Program-made: the position numbers and the translations under genes
Source: Dichotomicrobium thermohalophilum
GTDB taxonomy: Bacteria; Pseudomonadota; Alphaproteobacteria; Rhizobiales; Rhodomicrobiaceae
Direction: 5' to 3'
DNA: 64,000 nt
NCBI RefSeq assembly: GCF_003550175.1
Contig: NZ_QXDF01000001.1
Span: 954,501 to 1,018,500 of the forward strand
Shown: positions 25,390 through 38,084 of the stretch, in pieces
How positions within the stretch are numbered: the first letter of the stretch is position 1
How the letters are laid out: each line of letters opens with the position of its first letter
The notes under the pieces: generated by a model
Seen by the model: only the letters and a program-made list of their open reading frames with translations
Told to the model about the DNA's origin: nothing
Databases searched by the model: none

Positions 25390-27987
25390 CTAGCTCTTCG
25401 CCTCCGGGCTGGTCGCCTGAGGGTAGGGCGAGCCATCAACGGGTGCTTCGCCTTCGCCCGCGCGCTCCTCGCGGATGCGCGCCATCTGCTCGGCCAGCGC
25501 CGTCTTCAGCCAGTCCAGATCGCGGAAGTGCACATCCGACTGCGGGAAGGGGATCTCGATGCCTTCCTCGCGGAACCTCTTCATGATGGCGATGCGCAGA
25601 TCGGTCTGAATGCCGAGTTGACGCGTGATGTTGAGCGCGTAGCAGAACAGCCGGAAATCCAGGGAGCTGTTCCCGAAGTCGCTAAACCATACATAGGGCT
25701 CCGGGTGCGTGAGGATCTGCGGATGTTCGCGTGCCACCTCCAGCAGGATGTCCTTCACGTGCTCGGGATCACTGGCATAAGACACCCCGACATCTATGGA
25801 GATCCGCCCGACATTGTTGTGCAGCGTCCAGTTTTGCACCTTCTCCGAGATCAGCACCGAGTTCGGGACCACCACATTGGCGCGGTCGAAGGTTTCGATT
25901 TCGGTGGAGCGCACGCTGATCTTGCGAACGAAGCCCTGATCCTGCCCGACGACGACCCAGTCGCCGACCTTTATGGGGCGCTCTGCCAGAAGGATAAGGC
26001 CAGAGACGAAGTTGTTGACGATGCTCTGCAGGCCGAAGCCGATACCGACGGAGAGCGCGCCGGCCACGATCGCCAGATTGGAGAAATCAAGCCCCGCATA
26101 GGACGCGGCCACCAGCACGGCGGCGATGAAGCCGACGTAACCGAGCCCTGTGCGAACAGAGTCGCGCACGCCGCCCGACAGCCCGGCCGGCTCCATTACT
26201 TGATTGTCCAGCCAACTCAGCAGCACGCGCGCCAGGCCGTAGGCGACGATGAAGACCAGAAGTGCTCCAACCAGGGTGGCGACCGAGATGTTGAGACCAC
26301 CGACCTGGAAGCCGAAGAAAGCCTTTTCCGCCCAGCCTGTGAGGTCTTTCCAGTCGAAGCCCCACTGCAGCAGGATGATCGGGAAGGCCACGACAAATAT
26401 CAGCGCCTTGAGCGCCAGCGTTAGGACCAGCGCGATCTGGTCGCGCCGACGGTTGTCGCTGGGCAGGGCAGGCATCCTGCGTGCGTCGGTCTGACCCGAG
26501 CGGATCCGGTCGCCGACAGCATTCACCCAGACCAGCATCAGATAGACGACAATAAGAATGCTGCCCGTGATCACCACCTGCGCGGCGAGAAAGCGGCCAA
26601 ACGCCACGTAGCCGGCCGCCGTGGCCAGCAGGATCGTGAGCACCAGGGCATAGCCCGGGATGCGCAGCAAGCGCAGCCAGTTCAGGTGACCGTCCTGCTC
26701 GCTGTCTTCCGTGCCCATCCGCGTCATCAGCACGGCGCCGAGCAGCACCGCGAACAGGACGTTGGTCGCGGAAGTCTGCGCGATGGTCGTCGCCAGCGGC
26801 ATGTAGAGCACTTCGTTGATCGTGCTCACGACCTTGTCGATACCGAACACCGCTGCGATCGCCAGGACCAGCCGGTTGACGCGTTTCGCGCCCGCGTCGT
26901 TGACCGGGAGGATGCGCCATTGCGGACGGTTGGGTGCCAGGATCGTGGTGCTCAGCGCGCTCACGATCGCAACGGTTATCAGGGCTATGGCGGCTGCACG
27001 GACGATCTCCTCCATGCGAGGGACCAGAAGATCGGCCGCCGCGAGCATCCCGTAAAGTGCGCCGGCAGTGGCCATGATGGGCAGGGCGCGCAGAATGATG
27101 ACCCAGGCGCCGGAGGAAGCCCGCTGCCAGAAGGGTGGCGGTGCCTCGCTCTCCCAGTCCCGGAACTTCTTGATCCCGATCCAGCAGCCGGCCTGCAGCA
27201 GCGCGAAGATGACAACGCCAAAGAACAGGATGGCGTAGAGCGTTTCATTGTTCTCCAGTCCGCGCGCCGAGTCCTCCAGCAGCAGACGGAAGCGCCGCTG
27301 GGCCGTTTCATTCTCCGCTGCGGCGCGCTGCCACAGCGAGAGAGACAACGGCGTTGTTGTCCGCTCGAAGAGTTGGCTGGTGAACAGGTCGCGGCGGCGG
27401 TTCTGGACGCGCTCGTTGAGCTGGTTCGCGCGCACCTGCGAAGCCTCCGCCGCCTTCACCGTCGACTGAAGCCGGTTAGCCTGCGCCTGCAGCGAGGCGC
27501 GCTCCGCAGCGATGGCCTGGGGCTCCGCGGGCTCACCCTCACCGGGAGGGTCGCCAAGCTTTTCGAGCTGGCTGTTGATAGCCTGTAGCCGCGGCTGGAT
27601 TTCCTGGATCAGCTGCCCGAGTTCCCCAAGCGATTCGTCGAGGCTCTGGCGCAGCCGGTCGAGTTGACCGTTGGACAGATTTTCCCGCGTCAGGGTCTCT
27701 TCGACCTTGTCGAGCCGCTCGATGATCTCGGCGATGCGTTTGGGAAGCTGGTCAGCGTCGTGCGGCCGCTCAAACTGATCCGCAGCGCGCGAGGGAGCCT
27801 GCTGTTGCGGTTCAGGCTCGGCCTGGGCTGGCGGCTCGGACTGCGCGGGCGCTGTTTCGGTCTCGGCCGCAGGCGCTTCCTGCGGCGCGGCGGGCGTCGG
27901 CGTCTGCTGTTGTGCGCCGGCGCTTGAGGATATGAAGACAGCGCCGCAGAGCAGTGCGGCAAGGATCAGGATGAGACGCTGACGCAT
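25390..27987 (-). CDS. Large mechanosensitive channel (MscS family, DUF3772 N-terminus)
   Basis: About 865 residues from ATG 27987, with a signal peptide (LILAALLCGAVFISSSAGA). Then a Gln/Pro/Glu-rich linker, a periplasmic coiled-coil DUF3772 region (about 80-230) and roughly ten membrane segments. The C-terminal third is the MscS core: pore helix NLAIVAGALSVGIGFGLQS, then SGLILLAERPIKVGDWVVV and the beta domain with RSTEIETFDRANVVVPNS. It should release solutes when osmotic pressure falls. The gene is the size of MscK-like channels with added sensor parts. It stands alone next to the FliO-like gene. Confidence 0.9.
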   Translation of the reverse strand: MRQRLILILAALLCGAVFISSSAGAQQQTPTPAAPQEAPAAETETAPAQSEPPAQAEPEPQQQAPSRAADQFERPHDADQLPKRIAEIIERLDKVEETLTRENLSNGQLDRLRQSLDESLGELGQLIQEIQPRLQAINSQLEKLGDPPGEGEPAEPQAIAAERASLQAQANRLQSTVKAAEASQVRANQLNERVQNRRRDLFTSQLFERTTTPLSLSLWQRAAAENETAQRRFRLLLEDSARGLENNETLYAILFFGVVIFALLQAGCWIGIKKFRDWESEAPPPFWQRASSGAWVIILRALPIMATAGALYGMLAAADLLVPRMEEIVRAAAIALITVAIVSALSTTILAPNRPQWRILPVNDAGAKRVNRLVLAIAAVFGIDKVVSTINEVLYMPLATTIAQTSATNVLFAVLLGAVLMTRMGTEDSEQDGHLNWLRLLRIPGYALVLTILLATAAGYVAFGRFLAAQVVITGSILIVVYLMLVWVNAVGDRIRSGQTDARRMPALPSDNRRRDQIALVLTLALKALIFVVAFPIILLQWGFDWKDLTGWAEKAFFGFQVGGLNISVATLVGALLVFIVAYGLARVLLSWLDNQVMEPAGLSGGVRDSVRTGLGYVGFIAAVLVAASYAGLDFSNLAIVAGALSVGIGFGLQSIVNNFVSGLILLAERPIKVGDWVVVGQDQGFVRKISVRSTEIETFDRANVVVPNSVLISEKVQNWTLHNNVGRISIDVGVSYASDPEHVKDILLEVAREHPQILTHPEPYVWFSDFGNSSLDFRLFCYALNITRQLGIQTDLRIAIMKRFREEGIEIPFPQSDVHFRDLDWLKTALAEQMARIREERAGEGEAPVDGSPYPQATSPEAKS

Positions 27988-28032
27988 GAGAGGCTCGTCA
28001 CTTTCGTTACGGCGCAAGATATACCCGAAGCC

Positions 28033-28407
28033 TTATGAACGCCCGGTTTGCGCTTCGGCGATGCGGATGCGCTCATCGTCAAGCGGCGAAGACGGCGCGC
28101 GTTCAATATCCTTATAAGGGTGCGGGCCGTTTGCGCCGATCCCCGTTTCGATTACGATATCGATCGGCCCGCCAGTCATGACCAGGTGCTCCACCCCGTC
28201 GCGCCGGATCAGCACCAGCCGACGCCGGCCATCTATAGCCGCCTGATCGACCACGCCGAGACGTTTGTTCCGGCCTTTGAGCATCAAGGCGCCGCCAGAG
28301 GTCATAAAGCCCCGGAAAATCCACAAAGCAATGACCAAAAAAAGGAGCAGCCCTGCTCCCGCGGCGAGGTACCACGCCAGATTGAGAAAACTCTGATCGA
28401 TTTCCAC
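28033..28407 (-). CDS. FliO/MopB-like small membrane protein
   Basis: 124 residues: one N-terminal membrane helix (YLAAGAGLLLFLVIALWIF) then a cytoplasmic domain with GRRRLVLIRRDGVEHLVMTGGPIDIVIETGI. This 'RRLVLVRRDGVEHLVxxGGPxDxVVE' pattern marks the FliO-like COG3190 family of alphaproteobacteria. FliO helps assemble the flagellar export gate, but many non-flagellated relatives keep such a protein, and no other flagellar gene is in the window. It is divergent from cckA with a CtrA box between them, so a cell-cycle-linked role is reasonable. Function is inferred. Confidence 0.75.
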   Translation of the reverse strand: MEIDQSFLNLAWYLAAGAGLLLFLVIALWIFRGFMTSGGALMLKGRNKRLGVVDQAAIDGRRRLVLIRRDGVEHLVMTGGPIDIVIETGIGANGPHPYKDIERAPSSPLDDERIRIAEAQTGRS

Positions 28408-28523
28408 AACACGGCTCCATTGACCCGGGGCAGCGACGAGAGGCCTTCGCGTCGCCGCTGCGCGCTGAACGCGCCAGATGATAACGGAAAAAGTCGTGCA
28501 GCAGGCTCCTGTATAGCCGCTGA

Positions 28524-28538
28524 TTAACCTCTTTTTAA
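28524..28538. promoter_or_regulatory. CtrA-binding box (TTAA-N7-TTAA) before cckA
   Basis: The exact full-site pattern TTAA-cctcttt-TTAA followed by C lies in the 305-base divergent region, 175 bases before the cckA start and 117 from the FliO-like gene start. CtrA is the final target of the CckA-ChpT relay, so this would be feedback. The pattern match is direct; binding is inferred. Confidence 0.65.
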
Positions 28539-28712
28539 CCCCGCGGTCGGCAATTTTTGCCGTGTGTCTTACTGTAGCCTTTCTAAACGTTCAGGTTGCA
28601 ATCTGTCGAGATTCGCTTGAGAAGTGCCGTGAGCGGCGTCCTCTCTTTGCGACCGCGGTGCCAGCGAATACCGGCGCATCCCTGGCGCGAACAGCAGGAG
28701 GGAATATCCATC

Positions 28713-31265
<2,553 letters not shown>

Positions 31266-32094
31266 GCGGGGCGGGCGCATCGGCGGTAACGCAGCCGAAC
31301 TGCCGCTCGAACGTCGCGCGCAGCGCCCTATCAACGTCTTGGAGCTCTGCTTTCACGCCGAGAGCGGCCAGGCTCGTGACGCCGGCGTCGGTCACGCCGC
31401 AGGGTACGATCCCGGAGAAATGGGTGAGATCGGGCGCGACGTTCAGGCTGATCCCGTGAAATGACACCCACCGCCGCAGCCGCACGCCCAGGGCGGCGAT
31501 CTTGGCCTGTGCGCCATCGAGGCCATTCCCGGTTGAGACCCAGACGCCGGCCTGACCGTTGCGACGCGCGCCATGCACGCCAAACTCTGCCAGCGTAGTG
31601 ATCAGCCACTCCTCTAGGCTGCTGACGAACCAGCGGACATCCTGCTTGCGGCGTGCCAAATCAAGCATGACATACGCCACGCGCTGGCCCGGCCCGTGGT
31701 AGGTGTACTGCCCGCCGCGTCCGGTCTGGTAAACCGGGAAGCGGTCGGGCGCCAGCAGATCGTCCGCCTTTGCGCTGGTGCCGGCCGTGTAAAGCGGGGG
31801 ATGCTCCAGCAGCCAGACCAACTCGCCGGCACGGCCATCGCGGATGGCACGCACACGGTCATCCATAGCGGCCATTGCGTCGGGGTAGGCTACCGCGGCG
31901 GCGCTGACTGCCCAGCCCACAGGGGCCTTTTGCGCGTGTCGTGTGGCGTCGGTCATCGGCGCTGGATCGGGGTTTTGAATTCGGGTATGTGAATCGCAAT
32001 ATAAGATGATGCGGGTGCACTTGCACCGGGCGGGCGGCTTTGCTACCTCGTAGCAGGAGGTTCGCCGATATCGGCATCAAACCGATGCGTTTTA

Positions 32095-32180
32095 GCGGTC
32101 GTGGCGGAACTGGTAGACGCGCAGCGTTGAGGGCGCTGTGGGCTTTGCCCGTGGAGGTTCGATTCCTCTCGACCGCACCA
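32095..32180 (+). tRNA. tRNA-Leu (GAG)
   Basis: 86-base class II tRNA with encoded CCA. Acceptor strands gcggtcg and cgaccgc pair, the anticodon stem is cagcg/cgctg with loop ttgaggg (anticodon GAG at 32129-32131), the long variable arm is tgggctttgcccg-like, and the T loop is ttcgatt. Stands alone between lipB and lpxC. Confidence 0.96.
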
Positions 32181-32359
32181 ATTTCCCCAGGATATGTCGG
32201 GACCGACGCGAATTCCCTAGACGACAGCGATCTGCGAGGCCGCATCTAAGACGCGCAAAACGCTCGGTGCATGCCAAGATACCGGAAATCGGCAGTTTGG
32301 CCTGCACCGAGCCGTGCTCTGGGGGAAGATACGTCCTGGTCGCCGGGCCGGCCCGTGCG

Positions 32360-33325
32360 TCAGCTCCGATCGGCTGCAAACGCCGGCATCGTCGCACCCC
32401 AAGAGATATCCGCGTGGGACACCTCGCGATGACGCGGACGCTCAACATCGGTCTCGACCACCGTCCAAGCGCTGGGATCGGCATGCAAGGCTTCGAGAAC
32501 CATCGCGTTGATCCGATGCCCGCCGCGATAGGAGCGGTACTTGCCGAGCAACGGGGCGCCCGCCAGCGACAGATCGCCGACCGCATCTAGCGCCTTGTGC
32601 CGAACGAATTCGTCCTTGTAGCGCAGGCCTTCAGGGTTCACCACCCGATCATCCGCGATCGCCACAGTGTTTTCCAGCGAGGAGCCCAGGGCGCGCCCGG
32701 CCTTCCAGAGCATCTCGACGTCTTTCATGAAGCCGAAGGTGCGCGCGCGCGACAGGGCACGCAGGAAAACTTGCGGGTTAAGATCACCGGCCCAGCGCTG
32801 CCGGCCGATGACCGGCGTGTCGAAGTCAATCTCGACATCCAGATGAAAGCCGTCATATGGCTCCAGCGCGGCCGAGGCATCGCCATCCTGGATATGCACC
32901 GGCTTGAGAACCCGGATGAAGCGGCGTGGCCGCGCCAGCGGACGGACCCCGGCCTCAAGCACGGCCTCGACGAACGGCTCCGCGCTGCCATCCATGATCG
33001 GGATTTCTCCCGCATCCACTTCGATATCGACGTTGTCGACGCCCACGCCGCGCAGCGCCGCCATCAGATGCTCGACGGTCGCCACGCAGGCGCCTTCGCC
33101 GTTGCTGAGTACGGTGCAGAGCATGACGTTGGAGATGGCACGGAAATCTGCCGGGATGCGCACCTCGTGCCGGGCGTCATTCTTAACGATGAAAACGATG
33201 CCGTTGTCGGCATCTGCGGGATGGAGAATGAGTGAAGCGGCTTGGCCGCTATGGACGCCGGTGCCGGAGATGACCACGCTCTGTTTGAGCGTGGTCTGTC
33301 GTGCCCCCGTAAAGTCTGCGATCAT
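32360..33325 (-). CDS. lpxC: UDP-3-O-acyl-N-acetylglucosamine deacetylase
   Basis: 321 residues; zinc enzyme for the committed step of lipid A synthesis. Zinc-binding and active-site motifs are present: TVEHLMAALRGVGVDNVDIE near 80-98 (His), and FVRHKALDAVGDLSLAG near 243-258 with His and Asp, then GHRINAMVLEAL near 270. The start matches the usual TLKQSVVISGTGVHSGQ beginning. It follows ftsZ in the same direction, as in other proteobacteria, although separated by 478 bases with its own likely promoter. Length is normal. Confidence 0.95.
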   Translation of the reverse strand: MIADFTGARQTTLKQSVVISGTGVHSGQAASLILHPADADNGIVFIVKNDARHEVRIPADFRAISNVMLCTVLSNGEGACVATVEHLMAALRGVGVDNVDIEVDAGEIPIMDGSAEPFVEAVLEAGVRPLARPRRFIRVLKPVHIQDGDASAALEPYDGFHLDVEIDFDTPVIGRQRWAGDLNPQVFLRALSRARTFGFMKDVEMLWKAGRALGSSLENTVAIADDRVVNPEGLRYKDEFVRHKALDAVGDLSLAGAPLLGKYRSYRGGHRINAMVLEALHADPSAWTVVETDVERPRHREVSHADISWGATMPAFAADRS

Positions 33326-33803
33326 TGTTATCTCGCGCCGTTATTTTTGTCCCTTCAAGGACAGAACGGGCATGATACGCAGCTCGGTCTGTCCCCCCAT
33401 CGTCGATCACGGAGGCAAGGCGCGAGGGGCATTCTGGAAGCGCTGCTGAAATGTATTTGACGCGCAAGAAACTCGAAATGGCTATCAGCTTGACGCTCCG
33501 CACCCCGATCACGCGTGGACGCCCACCCTAATCCCGACCAGGAATTCACATGCCGGTAGGTCTCGCCGGAGACCTCTTCTGGCCGGGGCCCTCAGCGTCC
33601 GCGTCATTCCCGACGCCTTACGCCCGTGATCTGGGAAAGGAGACTAGCCAGCCGGCCTCTTTCCGACAAATCACGCTTGTTTACATTCTGTTACGGATAA
33701 CTGTGCCAAATCAGCAACTTACGGCATGCGCCTCACGAAAAGCCGCGCAGCCGACTTGACAGCCGAAAAATCGCGGCCGGAAGTGCGGATTCGCAGGTCG
33801 TGG
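33326..33803. other. Intergenic region between ftsZ and lpxC
   Basis: About 480 bases. It holds the probable ftsZ terminator (33738-33777) and a second perfect hairpin aggtctc-gccg-gagacct at 33559-33576. The lpxC promoter should lie near its left part. I see no coding gene. Confidence 0.5.
33738..33777 (-). terminator. Likely ftsZ terminator
   Basis: On the minus strand the stem gccgcg/cgcggc, with an inner repeat in its loop, is followed by TTTT, starting 26 bases after the ftsZ stop codon. Position and T-run fit a factor-independent terminator. Confidence 0.45.
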
Positions 33804-35420
33804 TCAGTTCAGCGGGCGCTTGAAAAAGTCGGGAATATCAAAGGGTTCTTCGGCATTTGCCGTGCCGTTCCCGGAGCCACGGTTGATACGTGGTTTTGCC
33901 GCTTTTTTGCCATTTTCGCTGGCGGTCTCGGCCGCGCCTTCTTCGGTTTCGCGGGCTGGCTCGGGCTGGGGCATCCGCGGCTCCTCCCGATCTGAGACAG
34001 GCTCCTGCGGCTGGGCTTCGCTCTGGCCGCCGCGCTCCTCGCGGCTGCGGTTGCGCCCGGACATCCATGAGAACAGGCCGCCTTTGCGCCGTTCCCCGCC
34101 TTCGGAGGTGTCGCTGTCGTCTCGCCCGCTGAGTTCCGGAAAGTCCTCATCCGTCAGGGGACGGCGCGGGCGCCGGCGTGGGGCTGTTGGGGCGACCGGC
34201 TCGAAATGTGGGTGGCTGCGCTCGCTGCCGCCGCCGCGCGGCTTTTCCTGCGCCGTCCGCCGGGGCGGGCGCTGTTCAATCGTCACGCTGCCCGGGCCTT
34301 CCCAGACCTGGCCGCCCTTGGCTGCCGCCGGTGCCTCGCCTGTTTCGCCGCGGTGAGCCGTGCGCAGCCGATCGCCAAGTGAGTCTGTCTCGGCGCTGCG
34401 GCGCGGGCCGGGCGCGGGGTGCGGGCTGTCGGCGATTTGATCCACGTCGATGCCGGTTGCCACGACGGACACGCGCAAAATGTCATCGAGTGTCTGGTCG
34501 AAGATCGCGCCGACGATGATGTTGAGGTCCGGGTTGTTGTCGGCCGCCACTTCGCGGCGCACGCGCTCGGCGGCTTCCTGCACCTCGTAGAGCGTCAGGT
34601 GTTCGTGGCTGCCGGTGATGCTGATGAGCAGGCCCTGCGCGCCGCGCATCGATCCGTTGTCAAGCAGCGGGTTCGAAACCGCCAGCTCGGCCGCTTCCAG
34701 CGCGCGGCTGTCGCCCTTGGACTCGCCGGTGCCCATCATGGCCGTTCCCATGTCCTTCATCACGGCCTTCACGTCGGCGAAGTCCAGATTGATGAGCCCT
34801 TCCTTAATCATCAGGTCGGTTATGCACGACACGCCCGAGCGGAGCACGTCATCCGCGCGCTGGAAGGCATCGGCGAAGGTGGTCTTCTCGTTGGCGACGC
34901 GGAACAGGTTCTGGTTCGGGATCACCAGGATCGTATCGACATGCGCGGCCAGCTCGCCGATGCCCTTTTCGGCGTATTTCATCCGCCGCTGCCCCTCGAA
35001 CTCGAACGGCTTGGTCACGACCGCAACGGTCAGGATGCCCATGTCCTTTGCCGCCCGGGCGATGATCGGCGCCGCGCCCGTTCCGGTGCCGCCGCCCATG
35101 CCGGCAGTGATGAACAGCATGTGGACGCCTTCGAGATAGCTGCGGATGTCGTCCAGCGCCTCCTCCGCGGCGGCCGCGCCGATGTCCGGCTTTGATCCTG
35201 CGCCGAGCCCTTCGGTCAGGTTGACGCCCATCTGGATCCGCACGCCCGCGCTCGACATCGACAGGGCCTGCGCGTCGGTGTTGGCCGCGACAAACTCGAC
35301 GCCCTCGACGCCGGCCTGAATCATGTTGTTCACGGCGTTGCCGCCAGCGCCGCCGACGCCGATCACCGTGATGCGCGGGCGCAGTTCGGTCAGCTCCGCC
35401 GGCTTCAGATGAATGCTCAT
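33804..35420 (-). CDS. ftsZ: Cell division GTPase FtsZ
   Basis: 538 residues from ATG 35420 ([15 protein letters not shown]). It polymerises into the Z ring. The tubulin fold shows [12 protein letters not shown] near 20, [13 protein letters not shown] near 106-118 and the T7 loop region [20 protein letters not shown] near 205-225. After residue about 320 comes a ~200-residue variable, charged linker, and the end [12 protein letters not shown] is the conserved C-terminal tail that binds FtsA. The long linker is usual in rhizobial-type FtsZ. It follows ftsA by 119 bases. Confidence 0.96.
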   Translation of the reverse strand: MSIHLKPAELTELRPRITVIGVGGAGGNAVNNMIQAGVEGVEFVAANTDAQALSMSSAGVRIQMGVNLTEGLGAGSKPDIGAAAAEEALDDIRSYLEGVHMLFITAGMGGGTGTGAAPIIARAAKDMGILTVAVVTKPFEFEGQRRMKYAEKGIGELAAHVDTILVIPNQNLFRVANEKTTFADAFQRADDVLRSGVSCITDLMIKEGLINLDFADVKAVMKDMGTAMMGTGESKGDSRALEAAELAVSNPLLDNGSMRGAQGLLISITGSHEHLTLYEVQEAAERVRREVAADNNPDLNIIVGAIFDQTLDDILRVSVVATGIDVDQIADSPHPAPGPRRSAETDSLGDRLRTAHRGETGEAPAAAKGGQVWEGPGSVTIEQRPPRRTAQEKPRGGGSERSHPHFEPVAPTAPRRRPRRPLTDEDFPELSGRDDSDTSEGGERRKGGLFSWMSGRNRSREERGGQSEAQPQEPVSDREEPRMPQPEPARETEEGAAETASENGKKAAKPRINRGSGNGTANAEEPFDIPDFFKRPLN

Positions 35421-35539
35421 TGCAGCCTCACAAATTCGCGTTCTGCTCGGGCGCACCCCCTCGCGGATGCGCGACGCCGCTCTGTCTCGCCAACCTGTCG
35501 GAGCACCGGCTCATTCCGCATCATGCTCCGCCCTCGCAC

Positions 35540-36853
35540 TCAGAAATTCTCACGCAGCCACTGGCCGACCCGGGCGAAATACCCCCCGGACGGAACGTGC
35601 GCCGACATCGCAGGAGGCTCGGCCCGCTGCTGCACGCTCGCTTGCCGCTCCACGGGCGCGCGCAGGAGATAGTTCAGCGTCCCCACCGCGGCCGCAAGCG
35701 ACGGGTCTGCATTGGGCGGCAGCCCCGTCACTGCCTCGGGTCTCCCGGTCCGCGCGACGCCGCCGAAGATGCGCTCGGCCAACTCGGTCGCACCGATGAG
35801 CTGCGCGCCCCCACCCGTCAGCACGACGCGTTCGCTCACGGCCGGGTCACAGCCGGCATGTTCGAGCCGTTCCTGCAGCTGCGAGAACATGTCCTCCAAT
35901 CGTGTGCGCACAATGGCGGCAATATCCGCCTTTGTCGGATAGATGTAACGTTCTTCGCCATCTTCACCAATCAAAGGACACACAACCTGATCGTTATCGA
36001 GTGCCGCATCGCTAAAAACACTGGCATACAAGGTCTTTAGCCGTTCAGCCTCGGCGCGGGGTGTGGACAACATCCGCGCCAGATCGCGGGTCAGATGCTC
36101 CCCGCCCGACGAAAGCGAATCAATATGCACCACCTGACCGTCGCAGAAAGCGGCGAGCGAGGTCGTGCCCGCCCCCATGTCGATGCAGGTCACGCCGAGG
36201 TCGCGCTCCTCCGCTGTGGCAGCTGCCAAACCGCTTGCGAGCGGCGCGGCGACGAGGCCGGCCAGATGCAGATGGCACCGTTCAACGCACAGCGCGATGT
36301 TCTTCGCCGCCAGCGGCGCCATGCCAGCCGCGAGGACGTTCACCTTGAGCGTGTCGCCGATGAGGCCGCAGGGATCCTCGATCTCGGGAACGTCGTCCAG
36401 CCCATAGCCGGCGATGACAGTGTGCAGGATCGACTGGCCGTTGCGCCGAGCGTACTGCTCAGCCGCGAGCAACGCCCGGCGGATGTCGAGTTCGTCGACC
36501 GTGCGTCGGGCGATCGGCACGCTGGCGGTAAAGCTTTCACTCGACAGGCCCGCGCCGGCGAAGGTCACGTAGACCTCATCGACCGTGACGCCGGCATTGT
36601 GCTCCGCGCGCCCGACGGCGGCGCGGACCGCCTCTTCTGCCGCGTCGAGATCGCCGATGCTCCCGCCCGAGATACCGCGCGCCGCGGTTTGCCCGAAGCC
36701 GAGGATGCTGATGCGTGCGTGCTCAACCTTCTGCGCGAGCCATTTCGGCGGCGGCAGCAGTCGCGCGATCATACAGGAGACCTTGCGCGTTCCCAGATCG
36801 AGAACCGCCGTGGTGCGCTCCTTCGTGATTACTGCGCTGCGATTGTCCCACAT
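35540..36853 (-). CDS. ftsA: Cell division protein FtsA
   Basis: About 437 residues from ATG 36853 (MWDNRSAVITKER), 20 bases after the ftsQ stop; an ATG at 36907 would overlap ftsQ. An actin-like ATPase that tethers FtsZ to the membrane. Motifs: AVLDLGTRKVSCMIA (phosphate 1) near 14, CIDMGAGTTSLAAF (phosphate 2) near 210, and the adenosine motif VVLTGGGAQLIGATELAERIF near 345. The C-terminus WLRENF gives an amphipathic tail. Part of ftsQ-ftsA-ftsZ. Confidence 0.95.
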   Translation of the reverse strand: MWDNRSAVITKERTTAVLDLGTRKVSCMIARLLPPPKWLAQKVEHARISILGFGQTAARGISGGSIGDLDAAEEAVRAAVGRAEHNAGVTVDEVYVTFAGAGLSSESFTASVPIARRTVDELDIRRALLAAEQYARRNGQSILHTVIAGYGLDDVPEIEDPCGLIGDTLKVNVLAAGMAPLAAKNIALCVERCHLHLAGLVAAPLASGLAAATAEERDLGVTCIDMGAGTTSLAAFCDGQVVHIDSLSSGGEHLTRDLARMLSTPRAEAERLKTLYASVFSDAALDNDQVVCPLIGEDGEERYIYPTKADIAAIVRTRLEDMFSQLQERLEHAGCDPAVSERVVLTGGGAQLIGATELAERIFGGVARTGRPEAVTGLPPNADPSLAAAVGTLNYLLRAPVERQASVQQRAEPPAMSAHVPSGGYFARVGQWLRENF

Positions 36854-36872
36854 CCCTGGCTCCGCGAACCGA

Positions 36873-37766
36873 TCACAGAGGCCGCGCCCGCGCTTGCTTG
36901 ACCCCATCCGAAAACCGGGCGGTCGGCCCGGGGGCATCCGTTTTAGGCGCGTCCCGGCGCAGCGCGATCCGCCCTGGCACGCGCATGTCGATCACCGTCA
37001 CCTCTGCGGGCAGATCAGCGCCGAGGAGGCGCGTCAGCGTCGGCAGCGCCTTGGCCGCATCGCGGGCCGGAAGCTGCACACGCAGGCCGTCGTCCAGGAC
37101 GAGGTCCCAGCGCCGCAGCTCGACGCGCTTCGCCAGCGCCACCTGCCGCGCGACCGCCTCGTGCTGTTCAAGCGTGGCGAGCAGATCGGCGGCGGCTGTA
37201 TGGGCGCCCTCGCCAGCGATGCGCGGCAGATCGGCGAACTCGGACGTCACCGGACCAAGCAACTCGCCCTCGCGGTCGATCAGCACGGTGTGCCCGCGAA
37301 TCTCCCAGCGCGCGAAAGGTTTGCGCTCGCGCAGTTCGACGATCAATGTAGACGGCCACAGTCGCATCACACGCGCGCTCTTTACCCAGCCGATGTCCTC
37401 AAGCCGCGCCTTGGCCGCGCGCGTGTCATAGCTGAAGATTGTGCGGGTGCGCGCCATCTGCAGCGCCTCGTGGAGGCGTGCGGTCGGCATGTGAACACGC
37501 CCTTTGACGATGACCTCGTTAATTCCGAATCCCCCCGCAATCAGTGCCGTCTCTGCGCGCGTCGTAAGCGATTGCTGCCACGCCGCGAGATGTCCGCCCA
37601 GCGCCGCCCCATACACCGCGACAGTCAACAAAAACGCCGCCGACAAATAGACGCCGAGGCGGGACGCTTCGTCAGCATGCGCAATCAAATGCCGCCATAC
37701 AGCCGAGCCTTGCCTTTCGCGTCCTGGACGCGCCGTTGTGTGCGGTGCTCTGCGCCGGCGGCGCAT
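36873..37766 (-). CDS. ftsQ: Cell division protein FtsQ
   Basis: About 297 residues from ATG 37766; the upstream frame to 38003 is not convincing. The Arg-rich cytoplasmic head (MRRRRRAPH) is followed by one membrane helix (LGVYLSAAFLLTVAVYGAAL), the periplasmic POTRA domain (GINEVIVKGRVHMPTARLHEAL near 80-100) and the beta domain (RLWPSTLIVELRERKPFARWE). It is the bitopic divisome linker that recruits FtsL/FtsB. Normally ddl and murB precede ftsQ; here a non-coding gap and sodB do instead. Confidence 0.92.
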   Translation of the reverse strand: MRRRRRAPHTTARPGRERQGSAVWRHLIAHADEASRLGVYLSAAFLLTVAVYGAALGGHLAAWQQSLTTRAETALIAGGFGINEVIVKGRVHMPTARLHEALQMARTRTIFSYDTRAAKARLEDIGWVKSARVMRLWPSTLIVELRERKPFARWEIRGHTVLIDREGELLGPVTSEFADLPRIAGEGAHTAAADLLATLEQHEAVARQVALAKRVELRRWDLVLDDGLRVQLPARDAAKALPTLTRLLGADLPAEVTVIDMRVPGRIALRRDAPKTDAPGPTARFSDGVKQARARPL

Positions 37767-38049
37767 CCGCGCCCCAGATACGAGACTATGGCGAGTCGCG
37801 GGATCAATCCAGGATTGCAAACGCCCAACTCCACAACTAGAAGGCTTTAAAACTAGCGAACGAGGCGCGGGTCGCCGAATTGGCCGCAATTTTCGAGGTT
37901 GATCCCTTAAATTTCGGTAAATTTTAACCGTGAGGGCGTGCTGAAGTGGCGGATGCCGATTTGGGACAGGGCGGTTAAGCGGAAGTTGCCCAAGAGTCGA
38001 CAAAGCCCGGCCGGTGACCGCGCTTTGTCCCGAACGAGGGCTTTAAAGC
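37767..38049. other. Region upstream of ftsQ
   Basis: About 280 bases. It is AT-rich near 37905-37930 (ttaaatttcggtaa), probably the ftsQ promoter. A half-matching CtrA-type motif is there, but only one half is good. No gene is seen. Confidence 0.45.
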
Positions 38050-38076
38050 GCGCGTCCAGCCTGCTGCCGGACGCGC
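38050..38076 (-). terminator. Likely sodB terminator
   Basis: Perfect 8-base stem gcgcgtcc/ggacgcgc with an 11-base loop, starting 8 bases after the sodB stop on the minus strand and followed by gctttaaa. Confidence 0.6.
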
Positions 38077-38084
38077 GAAACGCT

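Noticed and set aside
32040-32249. Plus-strand frame over tRNA-Leu (GRGGTGRRAALRALW)
   Set aside because: False translation of the tRNA gene itself.
37905-37930. Possible CtrA box before ftsQ
   Set aside because: Only one TTAA half is exact; the second half at N7 spacing is TAAA, so it is too weak to list as a site.
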